Of a stretch of 64,000 nt of DNA, positions 46,801 to 59,979 are shown piece by piece. The stretch is from Cyanoderma ruficeps (taxonomy: Eukaryota > Chordata > Aves > Passeriformes > Timaliidae). The notes beneath the pieces were generated by a model. It searched no databases. It saw only the letters and a list, made by a program, of their open reading frames with translations, and was not told where the DNA came from. Both the position numbers and the translations under genes were made by a program. How positions within the stretch are numbered: the first letter of the stretch is position 1; each line of letters opens with the position of its first letter. The stretch spans positions 1,509,762 through 1,573,761 of the forward strand of contig VZDJ01000216.1 in NCBI GenBank assembly GCA_008694505.1, read 5' to 3'.

Positions 46801-49800
46801 AAAGCAGCTATTTTGTAAAAGTTAAAGTACATCTTATGGAATCTGCTTGCAGAGATGCCACTGCCCCTAGTTTTCTCTCCCCAGGCAAGGACAGCAGCCA
46901 GAGAGGGGCACAGAGTCAGCCATGCCCTCCACTCCTGCAATTCCCTCCCAGCAACCTGACGGCTGCTACTGGTGGCCCAAGTGAGACTCTGGTATTCCCA
47001 GGGAAAACAGACCAGTCCAGCCTCCCCTCCAGGCAAGGCAAGCCAAGGAGGAGGACAAAGCCTGGCTGGCAGCGGGGGCAGCTTCCCACCTTCCCAGCAG
47101 TGGAGACACAGGCAGCGCTCCAGAGCTTCCCGAGGGTTGGGGCATCACACCAGTTTGATGCTTTCAGCTTCCTGACAACGCGTTGATGTCTCCTTGCAAA
47201 GATGGGAAGTGGGAACAGACAGGGAGTGGGGTGAGCACAGGGCTGGCTGCCTGGAGTGGCAGGAAAGGGGACAAGATGGAACAGGGCACCAGGGATGCTC
47301 ATCCTGCTCCCAGCATTTGAAGATCCCTCTGGGTATCCCGAGGTGCTGCCACCACAGGGAGGAGGTTTTTCTTCCCAAGGATCAGGTAGACAAGCTTGCC
47401 AGGGTGCAGGGATATGCACCCATGTGGGGTGGCCCCCACAGGGCTGAGGGGGGCAGGAGATTCTCAGGGACAACCATTCCAGTGCTGCCACCCCGCAGTG
47501 GCACTGGCAGGGATCTGGCCAGTGCCCTCCTGCTGGCATGACTCAAGCGGGAATTTATTAAACACAAAATATCCTATTTAATTAGCGTCAGGCTTCAACA
47601 GCAGCTAACAATAGCCAGGAAGCTCAGCGAGAGGATGGCACATCATCTGCAATGCCTTGAAAGGGCTCTGGCAGCAGCCAGGGACCAGCTCTGACCCCTA
47701 TGGCTCCTCCTGTGCCGGCAGCATTGACAGCGTGGTGTCACAGAGTCAAACCTCTGCAAAGAGAGAGCAGGGGCTGAGCCACTGCCACCTCCTAAAGCCT
47801 GTCACCTGTGTCAAAACCTGGCATTTAAAATGGATTTATTCCATCCATTCATTCCTGCAGAATAAGCCCCAGTGCCTGCTGGGTGCCCACTGCCCTGGGA
47901 GCTTCTTGGTGCTGGAGAGAAATCAGGCAGAGAGACCCTGGCAGCTGCAGAGGCTCCATTTCCACATCCCTTCCGCAGCTCATCTTTGCTGAGATAGCTG
48001 GGAACAAGGTCAGTTTGAGCACATTTAGGTGGAAATTGTTACTTTGAGGGTTTTTATCCTGCCAAGGGGGAGTGAGGCACCTTCGGTGAGATGTCCTGAC
48101 CCTCATCATCAGCAACTCCTGGGCTGGGACAGGGCTGAGAAACATTCTTGGTGCTCAGCCCCCACCCAGTAAGAGACAATTCACCCTTTCCTCTCCAAAC
48201 CCTTTACTAGACCCTGCTTCTGCAGCTGGATCTGGCCCTGCACACTGCTGTGTCCTGGAACAGCCCCAGGCTGCACTGGATAAAGGCAATTGGTCACTTC
48301 AGGAACCTTAACCCAAATAATTTCTAATGCTTTTGATCTCCCAAAAATCTTCATGAAAAATGTACACAACTCCCCAGGTTCCCCATCTCCCACACATCAT
48401 CTGAGCCTCGCTCACTTTGGGTTAGGAAAAGCAACAAGGACCACCTTTGGCATTGCAAAATGTCCTTGGAGCTGTTCAGTCCCAGCCCATTCAATTGCCT
48501 CCTCACTGGGAGCCCAAGGCCAGCACCACTTGCTTGGAAGCTCAGTGGAGACCAACCCACAAGCAGCTAAAAGCCACAAAGAGTCCTGATATTCAGGCAC
48601 TCACAGCCCAGCAGATAATCATGGCATCAAGGGGAAAATTTTTGCTCCAGCCACCCACAAGGATTAGCAGGCAGGGGAGAGGACACAGCTCAAAGCCAGC
48701 CCTTTGGTCTGGCACACCAGAAACACAATGGGCATTTCAAAGTCCAGGTCTGGACTCAAACCTCAGATTTCTTTTCCCTTTTCTTTTTATACTGCCCCTC
48801 TCTCTGCATGTGACTCATCCTGAGGCGGCATGTCCAGCCAGCACACAGCTCCTGATGAGCTGCTATTGATTTACTCCATGTGCAGACAAGCTTATTGGGG
48901 AATAAGGGTGCCTTGTTCCCGTTCCAGGGTCCACGTGTCCCTTCACATGGAGTTAATTAAAAAGAGCTCTGGGTGTAAGCAAGCCCTCCTCAAGCCCCTG
49001 CACCTACCAAGGGCACACAGCCCAGCCCTGGCACCTTTCACCCCCCTGGCCAAGCCTCTGGGTGACACTCAGCAGGTGTGACAGGAGGGTTGGGGTTGGG
49101 GTGACAGCCCCAGGGAAGGACCCTGCACCCCTGCGCTGCTCCACCAGCCCAGACACAAACATTGGCCCTCCCAAAACCTTCCAAAGGGCAGCTACTCCCA
49201 GCCAGCAGCACGCTCTGGCAGGAGGCTGTAATGGGAGCAAAGCGCTTTAAATTTTAATGTGGAACAAAAGAATTTCCACAAAATAAAAATTGCAGTTTCT
49301 CTTCCATTAATAAGATATTACAAGAGCCGCTAAAGAGGCTGCAGTCCTCAGCTCCTGCCCTTCGCTGTCCTGTCTCCCTCTCCATCACAGCCTCATTGCC
49401 CACTCCTGCTCCCTGTGCACTTCTAACTCCTGCTCTCTGTGCTGAAAACTCTCTGAAATGACCAAGAAAGCTTCAACTTCCCCATCTCAGCCCATCGCTG
49501 GGATTTCATCATCTGCCCCCTAATGCAAAATGGATGTTCTAACTAATAAAGTGAAAAGCAACAGAAAAGCCCAAAATAAAGCCATCAAGCACGGGACCAG
49601 TGTATGTTTGTCTCCTTTCTAATCCCATTATTGCTTTGAAATGAGCTCTAGATATTATTGCTCCCTCATTAACAGCTGCTCCGGTTTCCCTCCCTTTCCA
49701 GAGACTGGACCCTGATGAATTTTGCAGCCAGAAGAAGTGTTTTTTAACCACAACAACAGCAACACAGGCAGAGACTCAGAGCATCTCAAAGTGCTAATAT

Positions 49801-52800
49801 TTATCTTTTCTCTGAGCCTGCAAGGAAACAAGATATTTTGGCCGAGGAGAGGAGGAGCAGAAGAAGCATGTGCACGTATGGAGCCGAACGGGACATGGAT
49901 GCTTTCAGGCACAGTCCATTTACACCTCATAAAATTCTCATTGCTTTTTGCCTGTAACAAGCACAGTGACTGCACCAGCCCATACTAAAAACGCCGGAAT
50001 ATTCCACAACGGGCGCCAGAATGCCACTGCCTCAGCACAGCTCAGGCCCGGGAATGCTCAGGAGAGAAGCACGTGCTTGCAGCCTGGGGTATCAAATGCC
50101 TCATTTTACAGTGTAGGAGATTTTGGGGGAGATTTTGATCTCCTCTGTAACACTGCAAAGTGCAACCAAATCGATTCCCTCAGGACTCTGTCCTTCCTCG
50201 CGTCCCGGTACAGGGGAGTGGTCTCGGATGTCTCTGCTCTTCTCACTGAGTGCTGAGCTAGAGAAATGCAGCCCTGGGGCTTCTCAGAGAATATTTGAAA
50301 GCAGGATGGCCTCGGGAAACCGCCCCAGCGCCCAGGCCCTTCCCTCAGCACAAACACCCTGTGGGTGCTGAGGGACCCTGCTGCACTCAGGGGCTGCAAG
50401 GCCTCCCTGCTGCATCCCCATCTCTGCCAGCCGAGGAGGGGACATGGGAGGGCTCAGCACTGCATTTCCCCACAGGCACCCCATCCTGAGGGGCTGGGGG
50501 CTCCGATCACCAGCCCCCCCAGCCATTCCCAGTCCTGTGCCTGCCCTGACACTCCTGTTTTGGCTGTGAACAGTTGTTCTGACCGAGCTCAAAATGCTCC
50601 GGGGACAGCAAGCGCTGCCAGCAAATACATTAGTGAGAGCAAAGCGGCTGAGGGGAAGGAGATCAGCTCTGTGCATCTTGCCAGGCTGCTTTCCTCCTGC
50701 CTTCCCTCTCAGCAGCTGTAAATAAGGAGAACTGAGCCGGATTAGAGGTTACTGTTCTGTATGTCCTAATTCATTTTCCCCTGATCTGGTCTTTCCCATC
50801 TCATCCGTGCCACAGCCACAGTTCTGCCTGCCCTCGGTGCCAGCAGGTTCATTTCAGGCACTCTGAGCAGGAGATAGCCCTAAATGACGAGAAAGCAAAG
50901 GCAGGTGGGTGTCCCACAAGAGTACCCACCTGTAAAAGGTACTGCTTCCCACTGAGCACCAGGAGAGCCAGGCAGCCCTGCTGGCAACACCCACGGTCCT
51001 GTGGCACAAAGGATCGTGTCCAGACTGAACAAAATGGGGTGGGAGCAAAAAATCAGGCATGGGGCCATCGGGCAGCAAGCAGAAAGCCAAATGCCTAAGC
51101 CTGGCTGCCATTCCCTCGCCAGTGCTGCTGGGTGCCCAACACCTTGGTCCTGCTGAGGGCAAATACTGCCCTCCCTCTCGGGTCCCCAGGGCTCTGGCAG
51201 GGGCAATCAGGCAGGAATGTGCCAGCACCAGCAGTGACCAGAGCAGCCAGATCCATGCTGGAGTCATGCCTGTCACGCTGTGAGCTCCATCCTGAAGCAA
51301 TGCAGGTTTGGGATGGAGGAGTCTCAGGACAGTTCTGGACATGCCCAGCCCAGCTACCCCTCTTCAGAGAGAGGTGGTTTTGCAGGAGGACAAAGCAAAA
51401 ATAAAGCAAGCTGTGGCAGAGGAGAAGATGCAGGTGCTGGGACCAGCCCTTGGTCACAGGAATTTATTACAATTCTCACTCATCAGACTGACCTTGATCA
51501 CAGAGAAGGAGTTGGTGTTGTACACACATAATTAAATTATCGTTTGTTCTTGCACACAGAGAGGTGCACAAGTGAGCTCAGGGCTGTCCAAGGATGCAAA
51601 ACACGAAGACAGGTATTTTGCCCTCTTCTCACATCCCCACCCAGCCAGCACCTCCCCAAGGATCTCCCCTGCCCCTGCACCACAAGCTGTTGGAAGCATC
51701 TTCCCAGCTTGGGCAGGCATTTTGAGAACAGGTCGCACTTCCCAGCACAACCCACCAGCCCCCATCTGTCCTCAGGTTCAACTTGTTCAGCTTTAGGATC
51801 CCAGCTAAAACCACCTAATTCAAAGCTCCACTTCTGCAAGCATTTCGCTGCTCATTCCTGGTGAGACTGGCCCTGGAGACCCAGCAGGCTGCTCAGCTGG
51901 GAAGGAGAGGTCACATTTTCCTTTCAAGGGATTTTGGGTTATGTTTGGGCAGCAGGAGCAGGATGGGAGCTGAGACCAGCAGCCTCGGCCCCATCACCAC
52001 TGCAGAGGGGGGAAATGGTCCATGCATTGCATCCCTGTGCAATCCCCCACACCAGGGGCAGCTCAGCTGCTCAGGATAGTACAGGTCCTTCACTCATTTC
52101 CTTCTTTTCCTTCACCATCTGCACTATTTATTACTGAATAAATTTCAGAGGTTGGGGTGTGATAACGTGGCTGAAAATCCTGGATTGCTTTTGTTTCCCA
52201 GACCCAGAGGGATCCAGCCCCTGTCCCAAGAGCCACCGAGGGATCTGAACTCACATGGCTACAACAGGGCTACTCCAAACGGAAATTCTCTATTTTTCCT
52301 CTTAAGTTCAAAGAAATTCAGATAGATTCCTTCTCATTAGTTTCATCTTATCCTAAATTTGAGCAAGGCTTGTGGTGACGGTGCCACATTAAGGGAAGGA
52401 GGCTCTCTCTCCAGACCCAGGCCATCTTTGCAGACCTACAGAGCCTGACTTGTTCCAGGTTTCACCCTGGAGACTTGACCAGCAGTCTATTAAAATCAGG
52501 TCATTTATTTAGGTACTTAGATCTCGACTTCAAATAGCTAAAATTAGTCAGGAAAGTTGCACTTTTCAGGCTTTCTCATCCCATGCCTCAGTTTCTAAAA
52601 CTGAGGGAAGGGAAGAACAATTATTTCTCTCCAACCCTTTCGAAAGCACTTGGAGATCTTCAGATGACAGCACGATTTGGTGCAGACGTATTCATTACTC
52701 TTTCCCTCCATGGAGCAGTGTTAAATCTTTCTCCATATAAAGTCATTTTCTAAATTAGGTAAAGACGGTGAGTTTTGCGCTGAGCACATGTGGATATTTT

Positions 52801-55446
52801 TGTAAAATGTTTAAAACTTCTTGTCTGACTTTTCCTTCCCTTGAAGGACAACGTACCGAATTAAACCCTTCTGTGACCCCATTTCATTTCACCCTCGAGG
52901 AGTTCTCAGCAAGACTTTGCCAAGAAGTAACATTAGTGAGTTCTCTTCCTCACAGATCACAAATGCCAAAGTTTGGCCTCGTGTGCTGTTTGGACTTAGT
53001 GGGAAGAAAGGAGCTGGTGATGCTCTGGGACAGCCCTGACAGGATTTAACACATTGCTTTTGCTATCCAGAACCAGACAGGCGAGTCCACATGAATCCCA
53101 CAGGAGCTGCTGTCACAAATGGAGCCTCCAGCTCGTCTCCAGTTTCCATCCCTGCCTTGTTCTGCTCAACTAGAAACGCTGCCAACGCGGCTGTGTGGCC
53201 TCTGGCTCCACTCCCCGAAATGTGCACCCTGAAGAATAACCTGTGGTAGGTCCCAGGCCGGAGAAAGGAAACTCTCCTCACTCAGGTGGGCAGGACTGGG
53301 TGTCCTCACCTACCCTGAGGAGTCCAGGGCACCCTCCTGGTGTGACCCTGAGATTAACCTTCAGAGTTCCCTCCTGAAGAGGGGATTTTTTTCCTGCTAA
53401 TAGAGGTGTTGTGGGTAGTGATGCAGAGATGGGATAGATCAGCCCTTTACCTCTAGTCCTTCACTGGGAAATTCACCCCCATAGGGAGCCTGGCTGGGGA
53501 CACACTCCCTGGCTCTGAGGCACAGGTGCAAGGGACCCTGGCTCCTCACATGGCTCTGCATCAGGAAAACAAATCAGGTCCAAGGAGACAGGCCCAAAGC
53601 CAGGAGGACAGAAATGAGAAGAGGGAAGTGGCACTGCACCCACCAGGGAGCAATTCCTGCTAGGGGCTCCTCACGGCCTGCTGGCTGCACTGGGGCTGCA
53701 GAGCACAGGTGGATCCTAAGCCCAGACAGCAAACACAGGAAAGGTCACCCCTGCTCAGCCCAGCAGGCTGGAGCAAAACTGACACTGTGTCAACAGGAAA
53801 AAGGTTTGAGCTGAAGCAAAATAAAACATCGATGCCAAGAAACGTGCCTGCACAGGGTTTAGGAAGGTTCAGTGTCTCGGCCAGCAGTGGGCTGGAGGGG
53901 GGGTCACAGAGGACACTGTGTCACCCACCAGCTTCAGGCTTTAGGTGGCAAAACCCTTTGGCTCTCCCTGTTGAAGGATGCTGTGCCAGGAACGTGAAGG
54001 GTAGTATCCGACTCCCACCCTGCATCCCACCCATGGCTGGCAGGGACACCCCCAGGAAGGCTCTGAAAGGGCTCCAGCTGCCAGGAACGGGGCAGGCAGT
54101 GGCTCAGGATGTGCCTGGCCGGCAGCAGAGAGGTCAGGAGCAGGGGGTGGGAACCCCTCTGAGCCCAGGGGAACAAACAGCTGTAGTGACAATAACCATG
54201 ATCAGGGAGGATGGACAGGAGCTGTGGCCACACACTGTCCCCTCCCCACACCCACCAGGACCCTTGAGCAGAGCCCAAGCAGGCTCACCCCTGCACCACC
54301 ACCTGGCACAGCACAGCTTTTGGGGCTTGCCATGGTGCCCCCATTCTCTTTGGGAGTAGAGATGATTCCTGCACACACAAAACAGGACCCAACACACTGA
54401 GAGGAAGGAAGGGACTGCGGACCCCCAAGGGACACAGCATGGGGACATCAAGGACAGAGGAGGGCCAGCACTAGCCCTGGCATCTGAATACCAAAGTAAA
54501 AGTTTCTTATCCTCCAAAACAACTTCCTGAGCTCAAATTTCTGTTATTTTTAACCTCGCTGCTGCATTATAAATAACCACCGGGTCCAGTGCTTGCCTCC
54601 CAAGCCAGTCACTGCGGGTTCCTACTCCAGCTGGGGCAAACTTTATGGCTTTAGTTTTCCAAGAGCTGATCCAAACACTTGGAGGAGAGCCAGAGAAAGG
54701 CCTGACCTGCAGGGAGAGGCCAAGGGAACCAGAGCTGCCCTGTGGAGCTGCAGGGTCAGGAGGAGCTGAGACCATCCTTAGCAGGAGGGGAAGGGGTCAC
54801 GGGGAATTATCTGTGCGTGGGTGGGAGAGTGGGTCCAGTGAGGGGATGTTTCCCAGGAAAGTCAGGCTTCTCCCATGGAGAGCATCCCAAAAACCTCTCA
54901 ATGCACTCACATGCACAACCTGGTTTTCCTCCCCCAAATTTCCCACCTTTTCAGGTCCAGCACCCAACCCCATCCTGGGGATGGAGCTGATATCAGCTTG
55001 GGTGCAGTTGAGCCCTGGATATTCGTGGGTCTCCACGTCACTGTCACAGCCCTGAGCAGAGCTCCTCAGGGTCAGTGTGACCCGGGGGCTGGGCACCAGA
55101 CCAGAGAAAAGGGAGCGTGAGAGATGCTCACTCTTGGGGACAGTCCCACCCGCTCCAGGGGACACTTAGGGAACAGCATCTTTCCCAGACCCTGCCAGCG
55201 TGCAGGGAGGGATGGGCAAGGGCTGCTCAGCTCTTTGCCAGAGCCTCTTCCCCCTCCAGCACCTGCAGGGGGGGTGAGCAGAGCTCCCCAGGGCAGGGCA
55301 GGGAAGGGAGGCTGCAATGGGGGGGCTGGTTCCCACTGTCATCTTCCCATTCCCTCGTTGTGCAGCAAAGGCATCCTAAGCAATTGTTCTCACAGTCTGC
55401 AAGAAGGAGATTAAAACCTCCCTGTTTGGCAGACACGAGCAGCAAA

Positions 55447-55510
55447 GGAATAATAAAAAAGAAAAAAAAAAAACCCAAACCAAAACAACAGCAACAACAG
55501 AAAAATCCAA
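55447..55510. repeat. A-rich low-complexity stretch
   Basis: AATAAAAAAG, a run of A, then CAA/CAAC-type units. No retroposon body was recognised on either side. Confidence 0.8.
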
Positions 55511-57000
55511 CAAGAAGAAAATATTCGAGCTGCTCCAAGGCATAAAGTCAGTCCAGCTCTCAGCACAGCCCCCATGGCACCGTGGCTGCATCCCTCCCAG
55601 TCCAGGGGGTCCCCACACAGACAGTCTGGAGGAGAGGCAAACCTTTTGTTGGCAGCTCAGAAACTTCTCCTAGTGGAAGGTTCCCCAAAGCGCCGGGAAT
55701 TTCGGCCCCGAGCTGTTTACTTTCTGTATTTTTGCAGATTTCACTTGTGGCTCAGAAGAATTCGGGCACAATTAGAGCCACTGCCGTTCACTTGCCAAAG
55801 CCCAGCACAGCCACACCAGGACACTCCACCCAGGGACACCTTTTATAAACCCCGCAGGGACAAAGGGCTCTGCCCTGCACCTCCTTTTTGCACCAGGGTG
55901 ATAGCTAATGCTAAGAGGGAAATGCTTGTGGAGGACAGATTCCCACTGCCGATCCCAGATGCATATCCCAGAGCCATCCTGGCAGGGGGAACAACCTCCC
56001 ATTCCTTCCAGATCTTTCTTGCACTGGGAAGACCAGGGTCAGATGAGGTGCTGTTGGATAGCAACCCCCTCAGCCATCCCATCCTCTTCCAGCCCTTCCT
56101 CATTCCACAAGATGAGAGTGCCCCATGCCAGGGCTCAGGAAGCAGCTTGGCTGCTTCACTCCCAGCTTTCAGGGGGGTTTTCCCTGCCTCTGGCACCTTT
56201 CCCTTCCACACTCTGTTCCCAGGGATGCCTTTGGAGGTGGCAGGACAGCTTGTGCTTCCCACAGGGTGGAAGAGGCTGCTCGTCTCTACAGACACTTGTG
56301 CTCTCAGCAGGGATTTTTAAAGGTGGCCTCAAACCTGAGGGCTGGGATGCAGCATTCCCCTGAGTTATTGCTTCTGCTGGACTCCCTGCTCAGCCTGCAG
56401 CCCCTGCCTCGCACAGCAGATTTGCAGCAGGGACTCTGCCCTGCAATGCAGCCCGAAATAACTCAGAGGACAGGTGTAGAACCTGTGCATTTTCCAGATA
56501 TTGTACCCAAGCGGGGCAAAGCCAAACAGGACCCCAGCTGACCTTGGCCTTTCTCTGGGAAGCCACTTGAGCAAATCCCACAGGCACTGGAGAGGATGGA
56601 CCTGAACCCAAGTCCTGGAATGGGAATCAAGAATGGGGTGCCTGGGGTGGTTTGCACCCCAGCATGGCACAGTCGGACCCGGAGTGAGGTTTATAGAGCA
56701 CTCAGCCTGGAGAAGAGCAGCCCAGCACTGCCTGCCCCAACCCACGGCACTGAGAACGGGAGAGCAGCAACCAGCACCCAAACCGGGCAGGGAGAGCCGG
56801 ACAGAAGCCTGCACTCCCCTCTGTCCCCTCTGCCTGCTCTTCCCTTGCTTCCCACGGGATCCTCCCATCTGCGGGAGCAGAAGTGGTGAGAAAAATCAGG
56901 GATCGGCTGCAGAAAACAAATAATGAATTAAAAAAGACTGCAGCTGCTCATGGCAAAGCCCTGGTTCTCAGAGCAGCATCCCACCCTGCCGGGGGTCAGC

Positions 57001-57130
57001 CAGCCCCGGAGCGAGCTACGTGCCCGAATCAAAGGCAGGCGCAATAAGAGGGATCCAAGCAACACACGCAAATGGGCGATTTGCAAATAAACAGAGCGAG
57101 CCGGCGGAAACGGCAGGGGAAGGAATGCTC
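57001..57130. promoter_or_regulatory. Small CpG-rich patch
   Basis: About a dozen CpGs in 130 bases, with CAATAAG-, CAAAT- and AATAAA-type AT-rich motifs between them. It could be a regulatory element; no exon was seen. Confidence 0.3.
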
Positions 57131-59979
57131 TCCGCTTTCAGAAGGTTGGGATCTGCTGGTGGGCAGCCCAGGGAAGGAATGCTGTGACGTCTGTCCAGCT
57201 AATAAATTAGCGAGCTGAATAATTCAGGGTGAATTATTCGCCCGGTTTTCCTTCCCCTGAGGAGGTGCTGAGCGTGCAGCGGGGACCGGGCAAGAGCCAG
57301 AGACCCCGGCGGGAGCCAGGGACCAGGAGAACCATCTGCTGCCAAATGCTCCCGGGCAGGGCCCGAATTTGGGCAGTTTTCACCCTGTGGTGGAGCAAGT
57401 GGGGAATGAGAGAGGCTGGGATGTCGTGCCAGAGATGTGGCAAGTGCTGGGGACCACACACATGTTCTCATGGTCGGTGACAGCTGAGGGCACGGCCAGC
57501 TTGGATCACTGGCAGTGTCAGTGAAGGGATGGCCGGGGGGGGCAGAGCACTCTGCTCTGCACTCAGCCCCTGAGGGGGCTGCTGTCCCACTGCCTGCCTC
57601 TGCTGCCCCAAAAGTGGGGTCATACCCACTGGTGACACCCACAAAGATTCACTGCATGTCCCCCAGGGTACCCTGCAGACCTTAACCCCCAGCCTTCCAT
57701 GTCCACGGGGAGTAAGTGGAATTTGGGTCTCACATCCCCCATCACCCCACAGTCTGTCCTCTCCTGGATCATCCCATCACCTCACAGCTCATCACTTCCC
57801 AGGCTCTCTCACACCAGAGCCACCCCACTTGCAAGTGAACAATGAAGCCCAAGACTCTGCAGGTACAGAGCAGGATCGCTGTCCTACCCTGTGCAACGAA
57901 ATCCCAAAACACTGCGGCCCCACACCTGAACTGGGGAAAAACCCTGAGCATGTGTTGGGAGCAGTGGGGAGTGTGCAGGAAGCACATCCACCACCAGCCT
58001 TCCCTTGCCTCAAGGCCCAGCCCCAGGCCAACCCAGCCCCCCTGGGTGTCTTTCCCTCTTTAACAGGCTGTCGCTCCCAGGGAGTGGCTTCCTGAGCAGT
58101 GACGTGACCTTGCTCCCCAGAGAGGCAGGGGCAGCGCTGGGATTCATTCTCAGGGTTATAAAACCCCACAGCCACCCCCAGGCTGGGTTTTCCCTCCATG
58201 GGGCCATGCTGGGAATCCAACAGCAGGGAGCAAAGGGCAGGAACTTACCCACCAGGGCCCAGCATCCCCGCGAGCCTTTCATTCCAGCAGTGATGAAGAG
58301 GAAGAGGAGGAAGATGGTGATGTCCTGTGCCTTCATCACAAGGGCAAAGGGACATATGAGCAGGGCAGAGGCTACCCCAGCTCTACGGATGCTGGCAGGA
58401 GGATGAGGGTCCTAAAGGCAGAGTGTGGATGGTGCAGGGACAAACTGCAAAGCCCCTGTGAGGGTGCCCAGGCCATGCAATGCTTTTGCCCCACCATGAC
58501 TGAAACCCAGGGTGGTGCCCTTGGCAGTCGATGGACCCACCATGAGTCCACCCAGCTTATTGTTATTAGAAACCAGCAAGCCATTAAAATCCAACCCAAA
58601 GCAGCAGCTCCACTCTCAGAGACACACTGGGGTAAACTCAAGAAGGGGATTCCCCAGGACTGAGCCAGCACCAGCTCTGCCCTGAACCTTCAAACAACTC
58701 CACGGCCACCAAGAGCCCCCAGCAAACTCCAAGTGGGGAGCAGGGGAAGGTGACCCCTGAGGAGCCCAGCCCTCCACGGCAGGGTCCAGCCAGGGAGATG
58801 CTCAGAGCAGAGTGCAGCAGCAGCCGCGAGAATGCTGCCACGTGGTGCCATAAACAACAGCCAGGTTTACGAGGCCCAGGGGACCAGGGAGGCTGTTCCA
58901 TTACCAAATCCCCATTTTCCCGGGAAAATAGCAGGTGCTGAGGAACAGTGGCTGCCAAGATACAGTATTTATATACGTGTATATGTATTTTCAGAAGTAA
59001 AATACAAAATTTATCTGTGTGAGCAAGAGAAAGGCTGTGAGTGGTGGGAGGAAAGCCAGAGAGCTGCCACTTCACAAATATTCATTCCACTTCACTGGTT
59101 TGGAATGGCACTCTCCCTGCAATTCCCACATTGCTGCCAGGGACAGGATGGACTTTGGGACGTCCTGAGCCCCCTGTGATCCAAAGTCCCCAGGACCTGC
59201 CAATACAGAGCTGCATCCCGTGAGATCCCAACCCCTTATGGTGCTTGCATACAGGGAGACATTCCAGCAGGACGGCAACAGAGGGACAAGCCAGCAGAGG
59301 CAGCCACTCACGGCAGAGTTTCATGGGGCACCCCCAGCTGAGCTGCAGGGACCTTTGGGGAAACCATGAGAGCAGGATGGGGTACACAGAGCCACCCAAT
59401 ACCCACCCCACGGGAGTGGGATCACAGGCCTGCCTCAATCCCAAAGGGACCACCCCAGGGATGTCCCACTCTCCCCGCTACCACCTCCAGGCAGGAGCAA
59501 ACACCCCGTGGGGCTCGGCACTGTCCCTCTGTAACCCACAGGAGGCAAGGCAGGATCATCAGCCTCCTTCTCAGGGGTTTCCATCAGAAGTCTTCCCCTC
59601 CCTGGGTGGCAAAGGGACCCATGAGGCACATCCTCCCTGGAGCCATCATCCAGGAGGAGATTCCAGCACCAGCCGCTCCCCTAGGGAGGAAGGGGAGAAC
59701 TAGGACTAGGGAAGAAGAAGGCCGTGCACTGAGGGAACAGCATGAGAAAACCAACCCCCTGTCAGTTGTGCCAAGTTGTGCAACACTTGAAATGTCACTT
59801 CGGGTTCTTCTTTTGTTCCCTCAGCCCCAAGCAGGAAAGCCAGACCCCCCTGCCAACGGGGCCCCCTGCCCTCTCCTCATTTCATTTCCAGCAAAGCCAA
59901 AGCCTCTCGGGTTTCCCCACAGCATCAGCAGTTCAGGCGGCTACTGCCAGTGGTGCATGTCAGCAGAGGGGAGCTCCAG
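57131..59979. other. Intergenic or intron 1 sequence, no gene recognised
   Basis: GC-rich sequence without a supported gene, apart from the orphan frame at 58249-58336. A TATATACGTGTATATGTATT run lies at about 58972-58991. Confidence 0.6.
58249..58336 (-). other. Orphan signal-peptide-like open frame ending in a strong donor
   Basis: On the minus strand an ATG at 58336 (G at -3) opens M-K-A-Q-D-I-T-I-F-L-L-F-L-F-I-T-A-G, followed by M-K-G-S-R-G-C-W-A-L-V. The frame reaches G|GTAAGTTC at 58249, that is 29 codons plus one base (phase 1). A short basic start, a hydrophobic core, small residues and a phase 1 end are what a first exon of a secreted or membrane protein looks like. I found no following exon with a recognisable domain, so the product is unknown. 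It could be a lineage-specific gene nested in or upstream of CACNA1G, or chance. Confidence 0.25.

Larger units (their letters stand above)
38229..57000. other. Presumed CACNA1G intron 1, central part; no gene recognised
   Basis: About 18.8 kb. I found no exon with family similarity, no tRNA or other RNA gene, and no clear transposon. Small items: an RFX/X-box-like palindrome at 43102-43115, an AT-rich stretch at about 43370-43435, a (CCT)n run at about 43787-43808, an A-rich run at 55447-55510 and short TA runs near 39428 and 42640. Open frames up to about 250 codons near 55574-56320 overlap other frames on both strands and look like chance in GC-rich DNA. Confidence 0.65.

Noticed and set aside
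55574..56320. Plus-strand open frame of 248 codons
   Set aside because: No recognisable domain, overlapped by several equally long frames on both strands, composition typical of GC-rich non-coding DNA, no splice or promoter context.
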